DNA of 64,000 nt from Prescottella sp. R16 (GCF_030656875.1 NZ_CP130943.1:1-64000); one strand, 5' to 3'; positions 1 to 11,754 are shown, counted from the stretch's first letter. Notes: generated by a model not told the origin, from the sequence alone. A program made the numbers and translations.

Positions 1-100
1 GGCGGCATATTCGTGGCCCGGACACGGGTCCCGGACACACCCGGAACCCATACCGATATACACGTAGACACGGGCCGGACCGGCCCGGGGAGGACAGACC
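1..100 (+). other. dnaA upstream region (partial)
   Basis: This is the 100-base leader before dnaA; the rpmH-side promoter region normally found here lies outside the window. A GGGGAGGA ribosome binding site at 87-94 is correctly spaced for the GTG start at 101. No other signal is recognised. Confidence 0.5.
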
Positions 101-1693
101 GTGAGCGACGATCCGAACGCCTTGGCGAATGTCTGGCGCGACGTCGTTGCAGAACTGATCTCCGACACCACCGAGACCCGGCTGACCAAGGCGCAGCGCG
201 CATGGTTGGCGCTGGTCCGGCCCCTGACGTACGCACAGGGTTTCGCGCTGCTGTCGGTGCCGTCACCGCTCGCCCAGGAAGCGATCGAGCGTGATCTGCG
301 CGAGCCGATCCTGCGGGCCCTCAACCGTCACCTCGGGCAGCCCGTCGAAGGGATCGGGGTCCGCATCGCGGCCCCCGAGGACGTCGCCGAGCCGGAACTG
401 CAGCTGACGTTGGGGGAACGCACCAAGGCACCCGTCGAGGCACCCGAACCGAGCACGAACTTCGCGCCGTCACAGGGCGACAGCTTCGAGGGGGACGGCA
501 CTCTGCGCCGACGCCAGCGGGTGCGCGCCGCCGCCGAGACCACCACCGACACCGACGTCGAAGAGGTCGACGACGATCGCGACGCCCTGGCCAGCGTGCA
601 CGAGTCGTGGCCGTCGTACTTCACGAAGCCGCCGGCCGGACAGTCCGCAGGTGCGGTGAACGGCAACAGCCTCAACGCGAAGTACACGTTCGACACGTTC
701 GTCATCGGCGCGTCCAACCGGTTCGCGCACGCCGCTGCCGTCGCGATCGCCGAGGCACCCGCCCGGGCCTACAACCCACTGTTCATCTGGGGGGCGTCGG
801 GGCTGGGCAAGACGCATCTGCTGCATGCGGCCGGCCACTACGCGCAGCGTCTGTTCCCCGGGCTCCGGGTGAAGTACGTTTCCACCGAGGAGTTCACGAA
901 CGACTTCATCAACAGTCTGCGGGACGACCGGAAGGTGGCGTTCAAGCGCCGGTACCGCGACATCGACATCCTGCTCGTCGACGACATCCAGTTCATCGAA
1001 GGCAAGGAAGGCATCCAGGAAGAGTTCTTCCACACCTTCAACACACTGCACAACGCGAACAAGCAGATCGTGGTGTCGTCGGATCGGCCGCCGAAACAGC
1101 TGGCGACACTCGAGGAGCGGCTGCGCACCCGCTTCGAGTGGGGACTGATCACCGACGTCCAGCCCCCCGAACTCGAGACCCGGATCGCGATCCTGTCGAA
1201 GAAGGCACGGATGGACCGGCTGGACGTCCCGTACGACGTCCTCGAGTTGATCGCCAGCCGGATCGAACGCAACATCCGTGAACTCGAGGGGGCGCTGATC
1301 CGGGTGACCGCGTTCGCCTCGCTCAACAGGCAGGCGCTCGACCTCAAGCTCGCCGAGGTGGTGCTGCGCGACCTGATGCCCGATTCCGCGGCACTCGAGA
1401 TCAACGCGTCCACGATCATGGCGGTGACCGCCGAGTACTTCAACACCTCCATCGACGACCTGTGCGGCCCCGGCAAGGCCCGCCCCCTCGCGCAGGCCCG
1501 CCAGATCGCGATGTACCTGTGCCGCGAGCTCACCGACCTGTCCCTGCCCAAGATCGGCCAGACGTTCGGCAGGGACCACACCACCGTCATGTACGCGGAC
1601 AAGAAGATCCGCAAGGAGATGACCGAACGACGCAAGGTGTACGACCAGGTCCAGGAACTCACCGCACGGATCAAGCAACGCTCCAAGAACTGA
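101..1693 (+). CDS. dnaA: Chromosomal replication initiator protein DnaA
   Basis: DnaA is the AAA+ ATPase that binds DnaA boxes in oriC and melts the origin. The 530-residue protein has an N-terminal helicase-loading domain, an acidic variable linker (about 110-195), an AAA+ core with Walker [10 protein letters not shown] near residue 231 and Walker [10 protein letters not shown] near 290, and a C-terminal DNA-binding domain with the signature [14 protein letters not shown] near 490. The GTG start at 101 follows GGGGAGGA by a normal spacing; the length fits actinobacterial DnaA. It is followed by a perfect hairpin and then by oriC, the standard arrangement. The sequence shows no damage, and identification is secure. 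Confidence 0.98.
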   Translation: MSDDPNALANVWRDVVAELISDTTETRLTKAQRAWLALVRPLTYAQGFALLSVPSPLAQEAIERDLREPILRALNRHLGQPVEGIGVRIAAPEDVAEPELQLTLGERTKAPVEAPEPSTNFAPSQGDSFEGDGTLRRRQRVRAAAETTTDTDVEEVDDDRDALASVHESWPSYFTKPPAGQSAGAVNGNSLNAKYTFDTFVIGASNRFAHAAAVAIAEAPARAYNPLFIWGASGLGKTHLLHAAGHYAQRLFPGLRVKYVSTEEFTNDFINSLRDDRKVAFKRRYRDIDILLVDDIQFIEGKEGIQEEFFHTFNTLHNANKQIVVSSDRPPKQLATLEERLRTRFEWGLITDVQPPELETRIAILSKKARMDRLDVPYDVLELIASRIERNIRELEGALIRVTAFASLNRQALDLKLAEVVLRDLMPDSAALEINASTIMAVTAEYFNTSIDDLCGPGKARPLAQARQIAMYLCRELTDLSLPKIGQTFGRDHTTVMYADKKIRKEMTERRKVYDQVQELTARIKQRSKN

Positions 1694-1716
1694 TCGTCCG
1701 ACCTCGAACGCACACA

Positions 1717-1746
1717 GATGCCCGCACGGAAGACCGTGCGGGCATC
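1717..1746 (+). terminator. Hairpin terminator after dnaA
   Basis: A perfect 13-bp stem (1717-1729 with 1734-1746) closes on the loop AAGA, 23 bases after the dnaA stop. There is no T run after it, which is usual for intrinsic terminators in high-GC actinobacteria. It would separate dnaA transcription from the origin. Confidence 0.7.
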
Positions 1747-1850
1747 GCCCGTTCCGGGGTGACTCGAGACACGATTCCCAGGCAATTCACACCTGTGGAT
1801 AGGTGTGTGTATAAGGTGTACAAGCTGTGGAAGAACGGTGGACAACTTCG

Positions 1851-1889
1851 GGACTACTCGAGGTATCCACAACCCTCCTCGAGTAGTCC
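1851..1889. repeat. 13-bp inverted repeat enclosing a DnaA box
   Basis: GGACTACTCGAGG at 1851-1863 is repeated as its exact reverse complement at 1877-1889. The 13-base centre contains most of the DnaA-like box GTATCCACA (1863-1871). Extruded as a cruciform, the box would be displayed in the loop; as duplex, it would be flanked by symmetrical protein sites. Confidence 0.85.
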
Positions 1890-1950
1890 TCGAGTTCATC
1901 CTCGAGAAGTCCCCAGGCCTCGAGGGGCTCCGGCCAGGGGTTTGGGTGGT

Positions 1951-1959
1951 TTATCCACA
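1951..1959 (+). promoter_or_regulatory. Consensus DnaA box
   Basis: TTATCCACA matches the DnaA box consensus exactly and is followed one base later by a second related 9-mer, TTTCCACAG. It abuts the AT-rich segment that is the likely unwinding element. Confidence 0.85.
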
Positions 1960-2215
1960 GTTTCCACAGGACCTATTACTATGATTGTTTTTCTCTCGAG
2001 AGAAGATCTTTAAAAGCAGGGACTGTGCACAACTCGAGAAGGGGGCCGGCTCACCGCCCCTCTCGAGAGCCCTCGAGGTGCCGGCTCCGCTTTCCAAGAC
2101 GCAGACGGGCGCATACGGTGGACCTCCTGGCCGCTGTGTCAGACTGCTCATGCAGTCGTGTGACCTTCGCGTGTGACTGCCGACGATCGATGCCGACGAG
2201 AGGATTCCCCGAGCG

Positions 2216-3400
2216 ATGGAGCTTGGAAGTATGAAGTTTCGCGTTGCTCGGGAGGACTTCTCGGACTCCGTCGCATGGGTCGCGCGCAGCCTGCCGTCCC
2301 GGCCCCCGGTTCCCGTCCTCGGCGGTGTACTGCTCGGAGCCGACGAACAGGGCCTGACCGTTTCCGGGTTCGACTACGAGGTCTCCGCTCAGGTCCGGGT
2401 CTCCGCCGAGGTCACCACGACCGGTCAGGTCCTCGTCTCCGGCAAGCTGCTCGCCGACATCACCCGGGCACTGCCCAACAAGCCGGTGGACGTCACCGTC
2501 GACGGCACCCGTGTGCTGATCACGTGCGGCAGCGCCAAGTTCTCCCTGCCGACGATGCCGGTCGAGGACTACCCGCAGCTGCCGGCGCTGCCCGAACAGA
2601 CCGGCTCGGTGCCCGTGGACGTGTTCGCCGAGGCCGTCGGCCAGGTCGCCGTCGCCGCCGGCAAGGACGACACCCTGCCGATGCTCACCGGTATCCGCGT
2701 CGAGATCGAGGGCACCGACGTCGTGCTCGCCGCCACCGACCGGTTCCGGCTGGCCGTCCGCAAGCTCGAATGGATGCCGACGGCCGGGGAGACCTCCGCC
2801 GCCGTCCTGGTGCCCGCCAAGACCCTGTCCGAGTCGGCAAAGACGTTGGGCGGCAGCCCTCTTGCCCCCGTCGGGCTGGCTCTCGGTTCCGGCTCGTCGG
2901 TGGGCACCGACGGCATGCTGGGCATCGTCGCCGACGGCCGACGGACCACCACCCGGCTGCTCGACGCCGAGTTCCCGAAGTTCCGTCAGCTCCTGCCCGC
3001 CGAGCACACCGCGATGGCGACGGTCGAGGTGGCGCCGCTGGTCGACGCCATCAAGCGTGTCGCGCTGGTCGCCGAGCGGGGCGCCCAGGTCCGTCTCGAG
3101 TTCGGTTCGGAGGGGCTGCTGCTGTCCGCCGGCGGCGACGACGCCGGCCGTGCCGAGGAATTCCTCGACGCCGACTTCCAGGGCGAGCCGCTGATCATCG
3201 CGTTCAACCCCGGCTACCTCATCGACGGACTGTCGTCGCTGCACTCGGATCGGGTGTCCTTCGGATTCACCACCCCCAGCCGTCCCGCAGTGCTGCGTCC
3301 GGCCGGTGAGGACATCCCCGACCGGGGCGAGTCCGGCACCTTCGCGGCACCCGACAGCGACTACACCTACCTGCTGATGCCGGTCCGCCTGCCCGGCTGA
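2216..3400 (+). CDS. dnaN: DNA polymerase III beta subunit (sliding clamp)
   Basis: The beta clamp encircles DNA as a dimer and tethers DNA polymerase III. The 394-residue protein has three clamp-fold repeats and the mycobacterial signatures [43 protein letters not shown] and the C-terminal [10 protein letters not shown]. Two starts are possible, ATG 2216 (after GAGAGGA at 2199-2205) and ATG 2231 (MKFRVARED, after GGAAG); I give the longer because its ribosome binding site is better spaced, but the shorter matches where the conserved fold begins. It lies between oriC and gnd in the standard actinobacterial order. Confidence 0.96.
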   Translation: MELGSMKFRVAREDFSDSVAWVARSLPSRPPVPVLGGVLLGADEQGLTVSGFDYEVSAQVRVSAEVTTTGQVLVSGKLLADITRALPNKPVDVTVDGTRVLITCGSAKFSLPTMPVEDYPQLPALPEQTGSVPVDVFAEAVGQVAVAAGKDDTLPMLTGIRVEIEGTDVVLAATDRFRLAVRKLEWMPTAGETSAAVLVPAKTLSESAKTLGGSPLAPVGLALGSGSSVGTDGMLGIVADGRRTTTRLLDAEFPKFRQLLPAEHTAMATVEVAPLVDAIKRVALVAERGAQVRLEFGSEGLLLSAGGDDAGRAEEFLDADFQGEPLIIAFNPGYLIDGLSSLHSDRVSFGFTTPSRPAVLRPAGEDIPDRGESGTFAAPDSDYTYLLMPVRLPG

Positions 3401-3471
3401 TCGACACCGGCTCGCAGCCGGCGGAGGATGGAGCCCAGCGCGAATCGGTACTAGTGGAGGGACATCTCACG

Positions 3472-4368
3472 ATGCAGCTCGGACTGGTCGGACTCGGCAA
3501 GATGGGTTTCCCCATGCGTGACCGGCTGCGGGAACGCGGCCACGAGGTCGTCGGCTACGACCCGCGGCCGGAGGTCACCGACGTCGACTCACTCGAGGAA
3601 CTGGTGTCGGCACTCGAGACGCCGCGGACAGTGTGGGTGATGGTGCCCGCCGGGGAGATCACCCGGGACACGATCGCTGCGCTGGCGTCGGTTCTCGAGT
3701 CCGGGGATCTGGTGATCGACGGCGGCAACTCCCGGTACACCGACGATCGCGGGCACGCGGAGCTGCTCGCGGCCTCCGGGATCGGATACCTCGACTGCGG
3801 TGTCTCCGGCGGTGTCTGGGGACGCGACGAGGGCTACGGCCTGATGGTCGGCGGATCGGCTGCCGACGTGGCGCGGGCCGAACCGATCTTCGAGGCGCTG
3901 CGTCCGGATGGGGAGCGAGCCGGTGGCTTCGTCCACGCCGGCCCGGTCGGTGCGGGTCACTACGCCAAGATGGTGCACAACGGCGTCGAATACGGGCTCA
4001 TGCAGGCGTACGCCGAGGGCTACGAACTGCTCGCGGCCGAGGAGCTGATCACCGACGTGCCCGGCGTGCTGAGGGCCTGGACGCACGGCACCGTCGTGCG
4101 GTCGTGGTTGCTCGAGCTGCTGGTGAAGGCGCTCGACGAGGATCCCGGGTTCGCCGGTATCGGCGGATACGTCGAGGATTCGGGGGAGGGCCGCTGGACG
4201 GTCCGGGAGGCTCTCGATCATGCGGTGCCCACCCCCGTCATCTCCGCGGCCCTGTTCGCTCGGTTCTCCTCTCGGCAGTCCGATTCCCCTGCCATGCAGG
4301 CAGTTTCGGCGTTGAGGAACCAGTTCGGCGGGCACGCAGTGCACGGTGCAGGACAGACGGGGCCGTAG
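3472..4368 (+). CDS. gnd: 6-phosphogluconate dehydrogenase, short decarboxylating form
   Basis: The enzyme oxidatively decarboxylates 6-phosphogluconate to ribulose 5-phosphate in the pentose phosphate pathway. The 298-residue protein belongs to the short (about 300 residues) class, often NAD-dependent. An N-terminal Rossmann motif GLGKMGFPM, the substrate signatures GGNSRY and [10 protein letters not shown], and the helix [14 protein letters not shown] carrying the catalytic lysine are all present. The ATG at 3472 is chosen over GTG 3454 because a GTGGAGGG ribosome binding site lies at 3454-3461, and the protein then starts at the Rossmann strand. The TAG stop overlaps the recF GTG start, so the two genes are probably translationally coupled. 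Confidence 0.93.
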   Translation: MQLGLVGLGKMGFPMRDRLRERGHEVVGYDPRPEVTDVDSLEELVSALETPRTVWVMVPAGEITRDTIAALASVLESGDLVIDGGNSRYTDDRGHAELLAASGIGYLDCGVSGGVWGRDEGYGLMVGGSAADVARAEPIFEALRPDGERAGGFVHAGPVGAGHYAKMVHNGVEYGLMQAYAEGYELLAAEELITDVPGVLRAWTHGTVVRSWLLELLVKALDEDPGFAGIGGYVEDSGEGRWTVREALDHAVPTPVISAALFARFSSRQSDSPAMQAVSALRNQFGGHAVHGAGQTGP

Positions 4369-5594
4369 TGTTCGTTCGCAAGTTCTCGGTCCACGACTTC
4401 CGGTCGTGGGACGCCGTCACGGTGGATCTGACGCCCGGTACCACGGTGTTCGTCGGCCGCAATGGGCACGGCAAGACCAATCTGCTCGAAGCGCTCGGCT
4501 ACCTGTCGACGCTGTCGTCGCACCGGGTGTCGTCGGACGCGCCCCTGATCCGGGCGGGGGCGTCGCAGGCGTTCGCGGGGGCTCTGGTGGTCAACCACGG
4601 CCGCGAACTGGGGATCGACATCACGATCAACGACGGAAAAGCCAACCGCGCCAAGATCAATCAGTCCCCGACCCGGCGTCCCCGGGAAATCGTCGGAATT
4701 CTGCAGACGGTGCTGTTCGCGCCCGAGGATCTGTCGCTGGTGCGCGGTGACCCGGGGGACCGGCGCCGGTTCCTCGACGAACTCCTCACCACCCGGCGTC
4801 CGCGCATGGCTGCGGTGCGGGCCGACTACGACAAGGTCCTGCGTCAGCGGTCGGCGCTGCTCAAGACCGCGGGCGGTGCGCTGCGTCGTGGATCTCGGTC
4901 GTCCGACGGAGCGAATGCTCTTGCAACACTTGATGTCTGGGACGGTCATCTGGCGGCGCACGGCGCGCAGCTGCTGGCCGCCCGGCTGCGTCTCGTGCAC
5001 GACCTGGCGCCGCATCTGGTGTCGTCGTACCGATCGCTGGCGCCGGAGTCGCGACCCGCGTCCGTCCGGTACCGGAGCAGTCTGGGATCATCGCTTCCTG
5101 TCGAATTGCTCGATCCGGCAAGGGAATCCGAACCCGACGACGTCGAGTTACTGGAGGCGAGTTTCCTGCACGAGCTGTCGGTGATGCGGCAACGGGAGAT
5201 CGAACGCGGCGTGTGTCTGGTGGGTCCGCACCGCGACGACCTCGAACTGTTCCTCGGCGATCAGCCGGCGAAAGGCTTTGCCAGCCACGGTGAATCGTGG
5301 TCCTATGCGCTGTCGATGCGACTCGGCGCCTTCTTCCTGCTGCGCGACGACGGCAGCGACCCGGTGCTCATGCTCGACGACGTGTTCGCCGAACTCGACC
5401 GCAAGCGTCGCACCGCGCTCGCCGGAGTCGCCGCCTCGGCGGAGCAGGTACTCGTCACCGCCGCGGTGCCCGAGGACGTGCCCGACGAGCTGAGGGCCAC
5501 CCGGTTGGCGGTGACGGCCCACGACGTCGACCGGGGGCGGGTCTCCCGGATCGCGCCGGCCGATGTGGACGTGACGGTGGGAGGCGACCGATGA
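4368..5594 (+). CDS. recF: DNA replication and repair protein RecF
   Basis: RecF is an SMC-like ATPase that helps load RecA at single-strand gaps. The 408-residue protein has Walker [10 protein letters not shown] at 30-38, the ABC-type signature region in its C-terminal half and Walker [12 protein letters not shown] near residue 333. GTG at 4368 shares its first base with the gnd stop, so start and stop overlap. The same frame is open far upstream through gnd, but that upstream part is antisense-like noise with no RecF similarity. Its stop overlaps the ATG of the DUF721 gene, as in other mycobacteria-like genomes. Confidence 0.96.
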   Translation: MFVRKFSVHDFRSWDAVTVDLTPGTTVFVGRNGHGKTNLLEALGYLSTLSSHRVSSDAPLIRAGASQAFAGALVVNHGRELGIDITINDGKANRAKINQSPTRRPREIVGILQTVLFAPEDLSLVRGDPGDRRRFLDELLTTRRPRMAAVRADYDKVLRQRSALLKTAGGALRRGSRSSDGANALATLDVWDGHLAAHGAQLLAARLRLVHDLAPHLVSSYRSLAPESRPASVRYRSSLGSSLPVELLDPARESEPDDVELLEASFLHELSVMRQREIERGVCLVGPHRDDLELFLGDQPAKGFASHGESWSYALSMRLGAFFLLRDDGSDPVLMLDDVFAELDRKRRTALAGVAASAEQVLVTAAVPEDVPDELRATRLAVTAHDVDRGRVSRIAPADVDVTVGGDR

Positions 5595-6142
5595 CCGGAT
5601 CCGAACCGGAACAGCCGGAACAGCCGGAACTGAAGGGCGTCGACCTCGCCCGCCGGGCGCTCGAGGAGGCGCGGGCCGCGGCCAAGGCGAAGGGCAAATC
5701 GGTGGGGCAGGGCCGTTCGTCTCCGCGCGGCGGCATCCGGGCGCTGCGGCCCCGGCGCCGGTCGTGGTCGGGGGCAGGACCCGACGAGCGTGATCCGCAG
5801 CCGTTCGGTTCGCTGATCGGTGCGGTCGCCGCACAGCGCGGCTGGTCGGCGCAGGTGTCCGAGGGGGCCGTGCTGGGTCGGTGGGCGGACATCGTGGGCC
5901 CGGACATCGCCTCGCACGCGGCACCGACCGGGCTGCGGGACGGCGTGCTGAGCGTCTCGGCGGAGTCGACGGCGTGGGCGACGCAGCTGCGGATGATGCA
6001 GTCACAGCTTCTCGCGCGGATCGCGGCCGCGGTCGGGGACCGGGTGGTGACGTCGTTGCGGATCACCGGTCCCACCGCGCCGAGCTGGCGAAAGGGCGAT
6101 CGGCACATCTCGGGGCGGGGCCCGCGGGACACCTACGGCTGA
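5591..6142 (+). CDS. DUF721 family protein (DciA-like)
   Basis: This 183-residue protein has a basic, Ala/Arg-rich N-terminus and a DUF721 domain from about residue 75 (core [17 protein letters not shown] and the later [10 protein letters not shown]). DUF721 covers actinobacterial relatives of DciA, the helicase-loading partner found in bacteria without DnaC; the M. tuberculosis homologue is Rv0004 next to recF. Here ATG 5591 overlaps the recF TGA (ATGA), preceded by GGGAGG. Position between recF and gyrB supports a role in replication. Family membership is seen; the helicase-loading role is inferred from the family. Confidence 0.88.
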   Translation: MTGSEPEQPEQPELKGVDLARRALEEARAAAKAKGKSVGQGRSSPRGGIRALRPRRRSWSGAGPDERDPQPFGSLIGAVAAQRGWSAQVSEGAVLGRWADIVGPDIASHAAPTGLRDGVLSVSAESTAWATQLRMMQSQLLARIAAAVGDRVVTSLRITGPTAPSWRKGDRHISGRGPRDTYG

Positions 6143-6272
6143 GCCGGGCGACGACCCTGGATATACCTATTACTGCGTGTTACATTTACGGCTCCCCTGT
6201 CGAGTGAACCAGGTCACGGCAGCCGTCGCGGTGTGACGGCCGGTGATCCGGGCGAAATAGCCGGGAGCAGTC

Positions 6273-7193
6273 ATGGCAGCCCTCCCCGAGTCCTCGGTGT
6301 CCTCCGTCGCACGCACGGACGAACCGGACCACATCCTGTTGCAGGCGCGGAACGTCGAGTTCGACTGGTCGGACCTGCCGATGCACTGGATACCCGGCGA
6401 TCCGTTCAGCACTCACGTCCTCAACGTCCTGCACATGTTGCTGCCGGCCGGGGAAGAGTGGTTCGTCGCCACGTACAAGGAGGCATTGCCGCTGATCGAC
6501 GACGACAAGCTACGGGAGGACGTCGTCGGATTCATCGGTCAGGAGGCCGTGCACGCCGGCGCGCACACCGGAGTGCTCGAGCACCTGAAGGCCCGCGGCC
6601 TCGATCCGGCGCCGTACACCGACCAGATGCACTGGGCGTTCGAGAAACTGCTCGGGCCCAAGCCGCTCACCGGGCGCCGCGCCCAGAACCACCTGATCGA
6701 GCGTCTCGCGATCATCGCCGCCGTCGAGCACATCACGGCCTTCCTCGGTGACTGGGTGCTCAACGCGGACGGCCTCGACCGCGCCGGTATGCATCCGACG
6801 ATGCTCGATCTGCTGCGCTGGCACGGCGCCGAGGAGGTCGAGCACCGGTGCGTGGCCTACGACGTCATGCGCTACTTCGACAAGCGGGAGTCGCGGCGCA
6901 TCCGCACCCAGCTGATCGTCACCCCGATGATCGTGTGGCTGTGGGTGCGCGGCACCCGGTTCCTCATGAGCAACGACCCGGAACTGGCGAACTGGTCCGC
7001 ATCCCGCCGTCGCCCCCACCTGTCCGACTTCGTGGCGGCAGGAAAGCGTGGAACCCTGCCCACCGCAACAGAATTGGGTAAACGCATGGCGACCTACTTC
7101 CGTCGGGACTACCACCCCGGCAAGGAAGGGTCGACGGCGCAGGCGGTCGCCTACCTGGCGTCCTCCCCGGCCGCGCAGGCGGCGACGCGGTGA
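6273..7193 (+). CDS. Ferritin-like putative di-iron enzyme (PF10118, annotated as metal-dependent hydrolase)
   Basis: This 306-residue protein belongs to the family usually labelled predicted metal-dependent hydrolase (PF10118). The sequence shows a ligand set typical of ferritin-like di-iron proteins: E62, E91-x-x-H94 (QEAVH), E152 in VEH, and E188-x-x-H191 (EEVEH). GGGAG precedes the ATG by seven bases. Its last codons overlap the start of a ferredoxin-type reductase (GTGA), so an electron donor is made with it; I therefore think an oxygen- or lipid-modifying redox role is more likely than hydrolysis. It is inserted between DUF721 and gyrB. Substrate unknown. Confidence 0.8.
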   Translation: MAALPESSVSSVARTDEPDHILLQARNVEFDWSDLPMHWIPGDPFSTHVLNVLHMLLPAGEEWFVATYKEALPLIDDDKLREDVVGFIGQEAVHAGAHTGVLEHLKARGLDPAPYTDQMHWAFEKLLGPKPLTGRRAQNHLIERLAIIAAVEHITAFLGDWVLNADGLDRAGMHPTMLDLLRWHGAEEVEHRCVAYDVMRYFDKRESRRIRTQLIVTPMIVWLWVRGTRFLMSNDPELANWSASRRRPHLSDFVAAGKRGTLPTATELGKRMATYFRRDYHPGKEGSTAQAVAYLASSPAAQAATR

Positions 7194-8311
7194 AGCTGCC
7201 CCGCGTGCGCGACCTGCTCTCCGGATCCGAGGAACTGACCCGGCCCGCGCCGCCCCCGGATCTGCAGGGCCGGGGCCGGCCCGACCGGGCCATGACGATC
7301 GTCGAGGCGGTCGCCGACAAGTACCTGCGGGTACTCACGGCGTACGACTACGACCCCGCCAGCGCCGGTCACAACCCGGACAGTGCGCTGACGCTCGTCG
7401 TCACCGACCGCACGATCGTCGCCGAGGACGAGAATGTCGCCGCCCTGACGTTCGCGGCCGTCGACGGCGCCGACCTGCCCGCGTGGCAGCCCGGCTGCCA
7501 CCTCGACTTCCATCTGCCGTCGGGTCGACGACGGCAGTACTCGCTGTGCGGCGATCCCGCCGACCGCCGGCACTACCGGATCGCGGTGCGTTCGATCCCC
7601 GACGGTGGTGGCGGTTCGACCGAGATGCACGGTCTCGCGCCGGGCACGACGGTCACGGTTCGCGGGCCGCGCAACGGCTTCCCGTTCGTGTCCGACGGCA
7701 GCGCCCTGTTCGTCGCCGGCGGCATCGGGATCACCCCGATCCTCCCGATGGTCCGTGCCGCTCGCCGCGCCGGAATGGACTGGCGGTTCGTGTACTCCGG
7801 ACGTTCCCGCGAGTCGATGCCGTTCCTCGACGAGATCGGCACGTGGGAGCCGGACCGCGTGTTCGTCCGCCCCGACGACGAATTCGGTCTGCCCACCGCC
7901 ACGGACCTCCTGGCCGGCGCGCCGGCCAGGGGAGCGGTGTACTGCTGCGGCCCCACCCCGATGCTCGACGCGGTCCGCGGCGGCTTCGCCGACTCGGGGG
8001 CCACCGCGCTGCACTTCGAACGGTTCGGTCCACCGCCGGTTCTCGGAGGTGTCCCGTTCGAGGTGCAGCTGGTGAGCACCGGTGAGGTGCTCGAGGTGCC
8101 CGCCGACGACTCGGCACTCGAGGTGATCCGGGAGAGACTGCCCGACGTCGGCTACTCGTGCCGGCAGGGGTTCTGCGGAACCTGCAAGGTGCGGGTGCTG
8201 TCCGGCACCCCGGAACACCGGGAGCGCCGACTGTCCCCGCAGGAGCGGCAGGACCACATGCTGATCTGCGTCTCCCGTGCCGACGGCGGCCGGTTGATCC
8301 TCGATCTCTGA
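7190..8311 (+). CDS. PDR/VanB-type ferredoxin oxidoreductase
   Basis: A 373-residue electron-transfer protein that passes electrons from NAD(P)H through flavin to a [2Fe-2S] centre. In order: a flavin-binding barrel with RRQYSLCG (about 113-120), a nucleotide-binding domain with GGIGITPILPM and CGPTPML, and a C-terminal plant-type ferredoxin domain with the cysteine cluster CRQGFCGTC plus a distal Cys in LICVS. The first 60 residues (LLSGSEELTRPAPPP) are a variable extension. GTG 7190 overlaps the stop of the preceding ferritin-like gene, so it is very likely that protein's reductase. All cofactor cysteines are intact. Confidence 0.88.
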   Translation: MKLPRVRDLLSGSEELTRPAPPPDLQGRGRPDRAMTIVEAVADKYLRVLTAYDYDPASAGHNPDSALTLVVTDRTIVAEDENVAALTFAAVDGADLPAWQPGCHLDFHLPSGRRRQYSLCGDPADRRHYRIAVRSIPDGGGGSTEMHGLAPGTTVTVRGPRNGFPFVSDGSALFVAGGIGITPILPMVRAARRAGMDWRFVYSGRSRESMPFLDEIGTWEPDRVFVRPDDEFGLPTATDLLAGAPARGAVYCCGPTPMLDAVRGGFADSGATALHFERFGPPPVLGGVPFEVQLVSTGEVLEVPADDSALEVIRERLPDVGYSCRQGFCGTCKVRVLSGTPEHRERRLSPQERQDHMLICVSRADGGRLILDL

Positions 8312-8332
8312 CCCTGTTCGAGAGGAATCGTC

Positions 8333-9256
8333 ATGACCACGTTTCACGTGAAACCACGCTTCGTCACCCGCGGCGACGTCCGGCTCGCCGTGTTCGAGCA
8401 GGGCAACCCGGACGGTGAGACCCTGCTGCTGGTGCACGGCTGGCCCGACACCCACGACCTGTGGCAGCACGTGATCCCGCACCTGGCCGAGACGTTCCGG
8501 ATCGTCTCCTACGACACCCGCGGTGCCGGTGCCAGCTCGACACCGGCCGCGGTGTCGGCGTACGCGCTGCCCGAACTCGCCCGCGACCTCTTTGCAGTGA
8601 TCGACGCCGTCAGCCCCGACGCCCCGGTACACGTGCTCGCCCACGACTGGGGCTCGGTCGAAACCTGGGAGGCGGTGTGCGAGCCCGGCGCCGAGAAGCG
8701 GATCGCGTCGTACACGTCGATCTCCGGACCCAACCTCGACCACCTCGGCACCTGGGTGCGGGAGCGGCTCGCACAGCGGCGCTTCACCGGGCCGCTCGCG
8801 CAGGCGGTGGCGTCGTCGTACACGGTGCTGTTCCAGATCCCGGTCGTCGGCACCCTGCCGTTCCGGTTGGGGATGTCCCGGATCTGGCCGACGTTCCTGC
8901 GGTTCTTCGACGGAATGGACGCATCGCTCGTCCGTCCCGCACCGACGCTGCGGACGGACATGATCACCGGACTGAAGCGGTACCGGGCCAACATCCGGCC
9001 GCGGCTGCGGCACCCGCGGGAGCGGCGCACCGACGTTCCGGTGCAGCTGATCCTGAACCGGCGCGACAGGGCGGTGCGTCCCGTCGGCTACGAGGACACC
9101 GGACGGTGGGTGCCGAACCTGCGCCGCCGCGAACTCGACGCCGGGCACTGGTCGCCGATCTCGCACGCCGGGGACGTCGCACGACTCACGGCCGACTTCG
9201 TCGGCGACCTCCGCCTCGACACGACGACGGACAGTCGTGGAGGTGGCACTGCGTAG
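8333..9256 (+). CDS. Alpha/beta hydrolase, epoxide-hydrolase-like
   Basis: The 307-residue protein has an alpha/beta hydrolase fold with the oxyanion motif HGWPDTHDLW, a nucleophile elbow AHDWGSVETW in which aspartate rather than serine is the likely nucleophile (as in epoxide hydrolases and haloalkane dehalogenases), and a terminal GHW histidine. It resembles the N-terminal half of mycobacterial EphD but lacks the fused short-chain dehydrogenase domain. It follows the reductase after 21 bases with GAGAGGAAT as ribosome binding site, forming a three-gene unit. Codons 4-8 contain a parS site, so part of its N-terminus is constrained by DNA function. Confidence 0.82.
   Translation: MTTFHVKPRFVTRGDVRLAVFEQGNPDGETLLLVHGWPDTHDLWQHVIPHLAETFRIVSYDTRGAGASSTPAAVSAYALPELARDLFAVIDAVSPDAPVHVLAHDWGSVETWEAVCEPGAEKRIASYTSISGPNLDHLGTWVRERLAQRRFTGPLAQAVASSYTVLFQIPVVGTLPFRLGMSRIWPTFLRFFDGMDASLVRPAPTLRTDMITGLKRYRANIRPRLRHPRERRTDVPVQLILNRRDRAVRPVGYEDTGRWVPNLRRRELDAGHWSPISHAGDVARLTADFVGDLRLDTTTDSRGGGTA
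8341..8354. promoter_or_regulatory. parS: parS centromere site
   Basis: GTTTCACGTGAAAC is a perfect 14-bp palindrome and the core of the bacterial chromosomal parS consensus bound by ParB. It lies about 6.4 kb from oriC, the usual zone for parS sites. It is inside codons 3-8 of the hydrolase gene, where it encodes TFHVK. I found no second copy in the window. Confidence 0.93.
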
Positions 9257-11510
<2,254 letters not shown>

Positions 11511-11524
11511 CCGATCGGAGGACG

Positions 11525-11554
11525 CCCGCGGCCCGGGGCACACCGGGTCGCGGG
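11525..11554 (+). terminator. Hairpin after gyrB
   Basis: A 12-bp GC-rich stem with one G-U pair (11525-11536 with 11543-11554) and a six-base loop begins 15 bases after the gyrB stop. There is no T tract. It probably ends gyrB transcription before the conservon. Confidence 0.55.
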
Positions 11555-11754
11555 TGGCCCCGGCGATACCGGTGGCGGGTGTGGGCCGACCGTGGAATTG
11601 CCGCATTCGTGCTCCGCTGCCCCCGGGGCGGCCTCTACACTCCGGTATCGCCCGATAGTCGGATTTTTGTGTCCTTGCGCACACCGCGATGGTGGGGGAG
11701 GACGGTGCGGTCGGGTAACCGCACCAGCCCGGGTGGAAAGTGAGCGTTGGATAG

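Larger units (their letters stand above)
1763..2077. repeat. Cluster of ten CTCGAG palindromes within oriC
   Basis: CTCGAG occurs at 1763, 1857, 1878, 1889, 1901, 1919, 1995, 2033, 2062 and 2072. Several copies sit in longer palindromes, for example the 14-bp TTCTCTCGAGAGAA at 1991-2004. The copies are interleaved with DnaA boxes. No protein is known to me that reads this hexamer in actinobacterial origins, so its role is open. Confidence 0.9.
1694..2215. other. oriC: Origin of replication oriC (dnaA-dnaN spacer)
   Basis: The 522-base gene-free spacer between dnaA and dnaN is the expected origin. DnaA-box-like 9-mers are visible: TGTGGATAG (1794-1802, reverse strand), GTATCCACA (1863-1871), the exact consensus TTATCCACA (1951-1959), TTTCCACAG directly after it (1961-1969), GGTGGACAA (1838-1846, reverse) and TGTGCACAA (2024-2032, reverse). 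The AT-richest part, 1972-2018 with a T run and a TTTAAAA stretch, directly follows the consensus box and is the likely unwinding element. Ten CTCGAG palindromes are scattered from 1763 to 2077, which is unusual. Origin identity rests on position and boxes; the exact unwinding site is inferred. Confidence 0.92.

Noticed and set aside
3633..4367. In-frame extension of recF upstream through gnd
   Set aside because: The extension overlaps gnd out of frame; RecF similarity begins exactly at GTG 4368.
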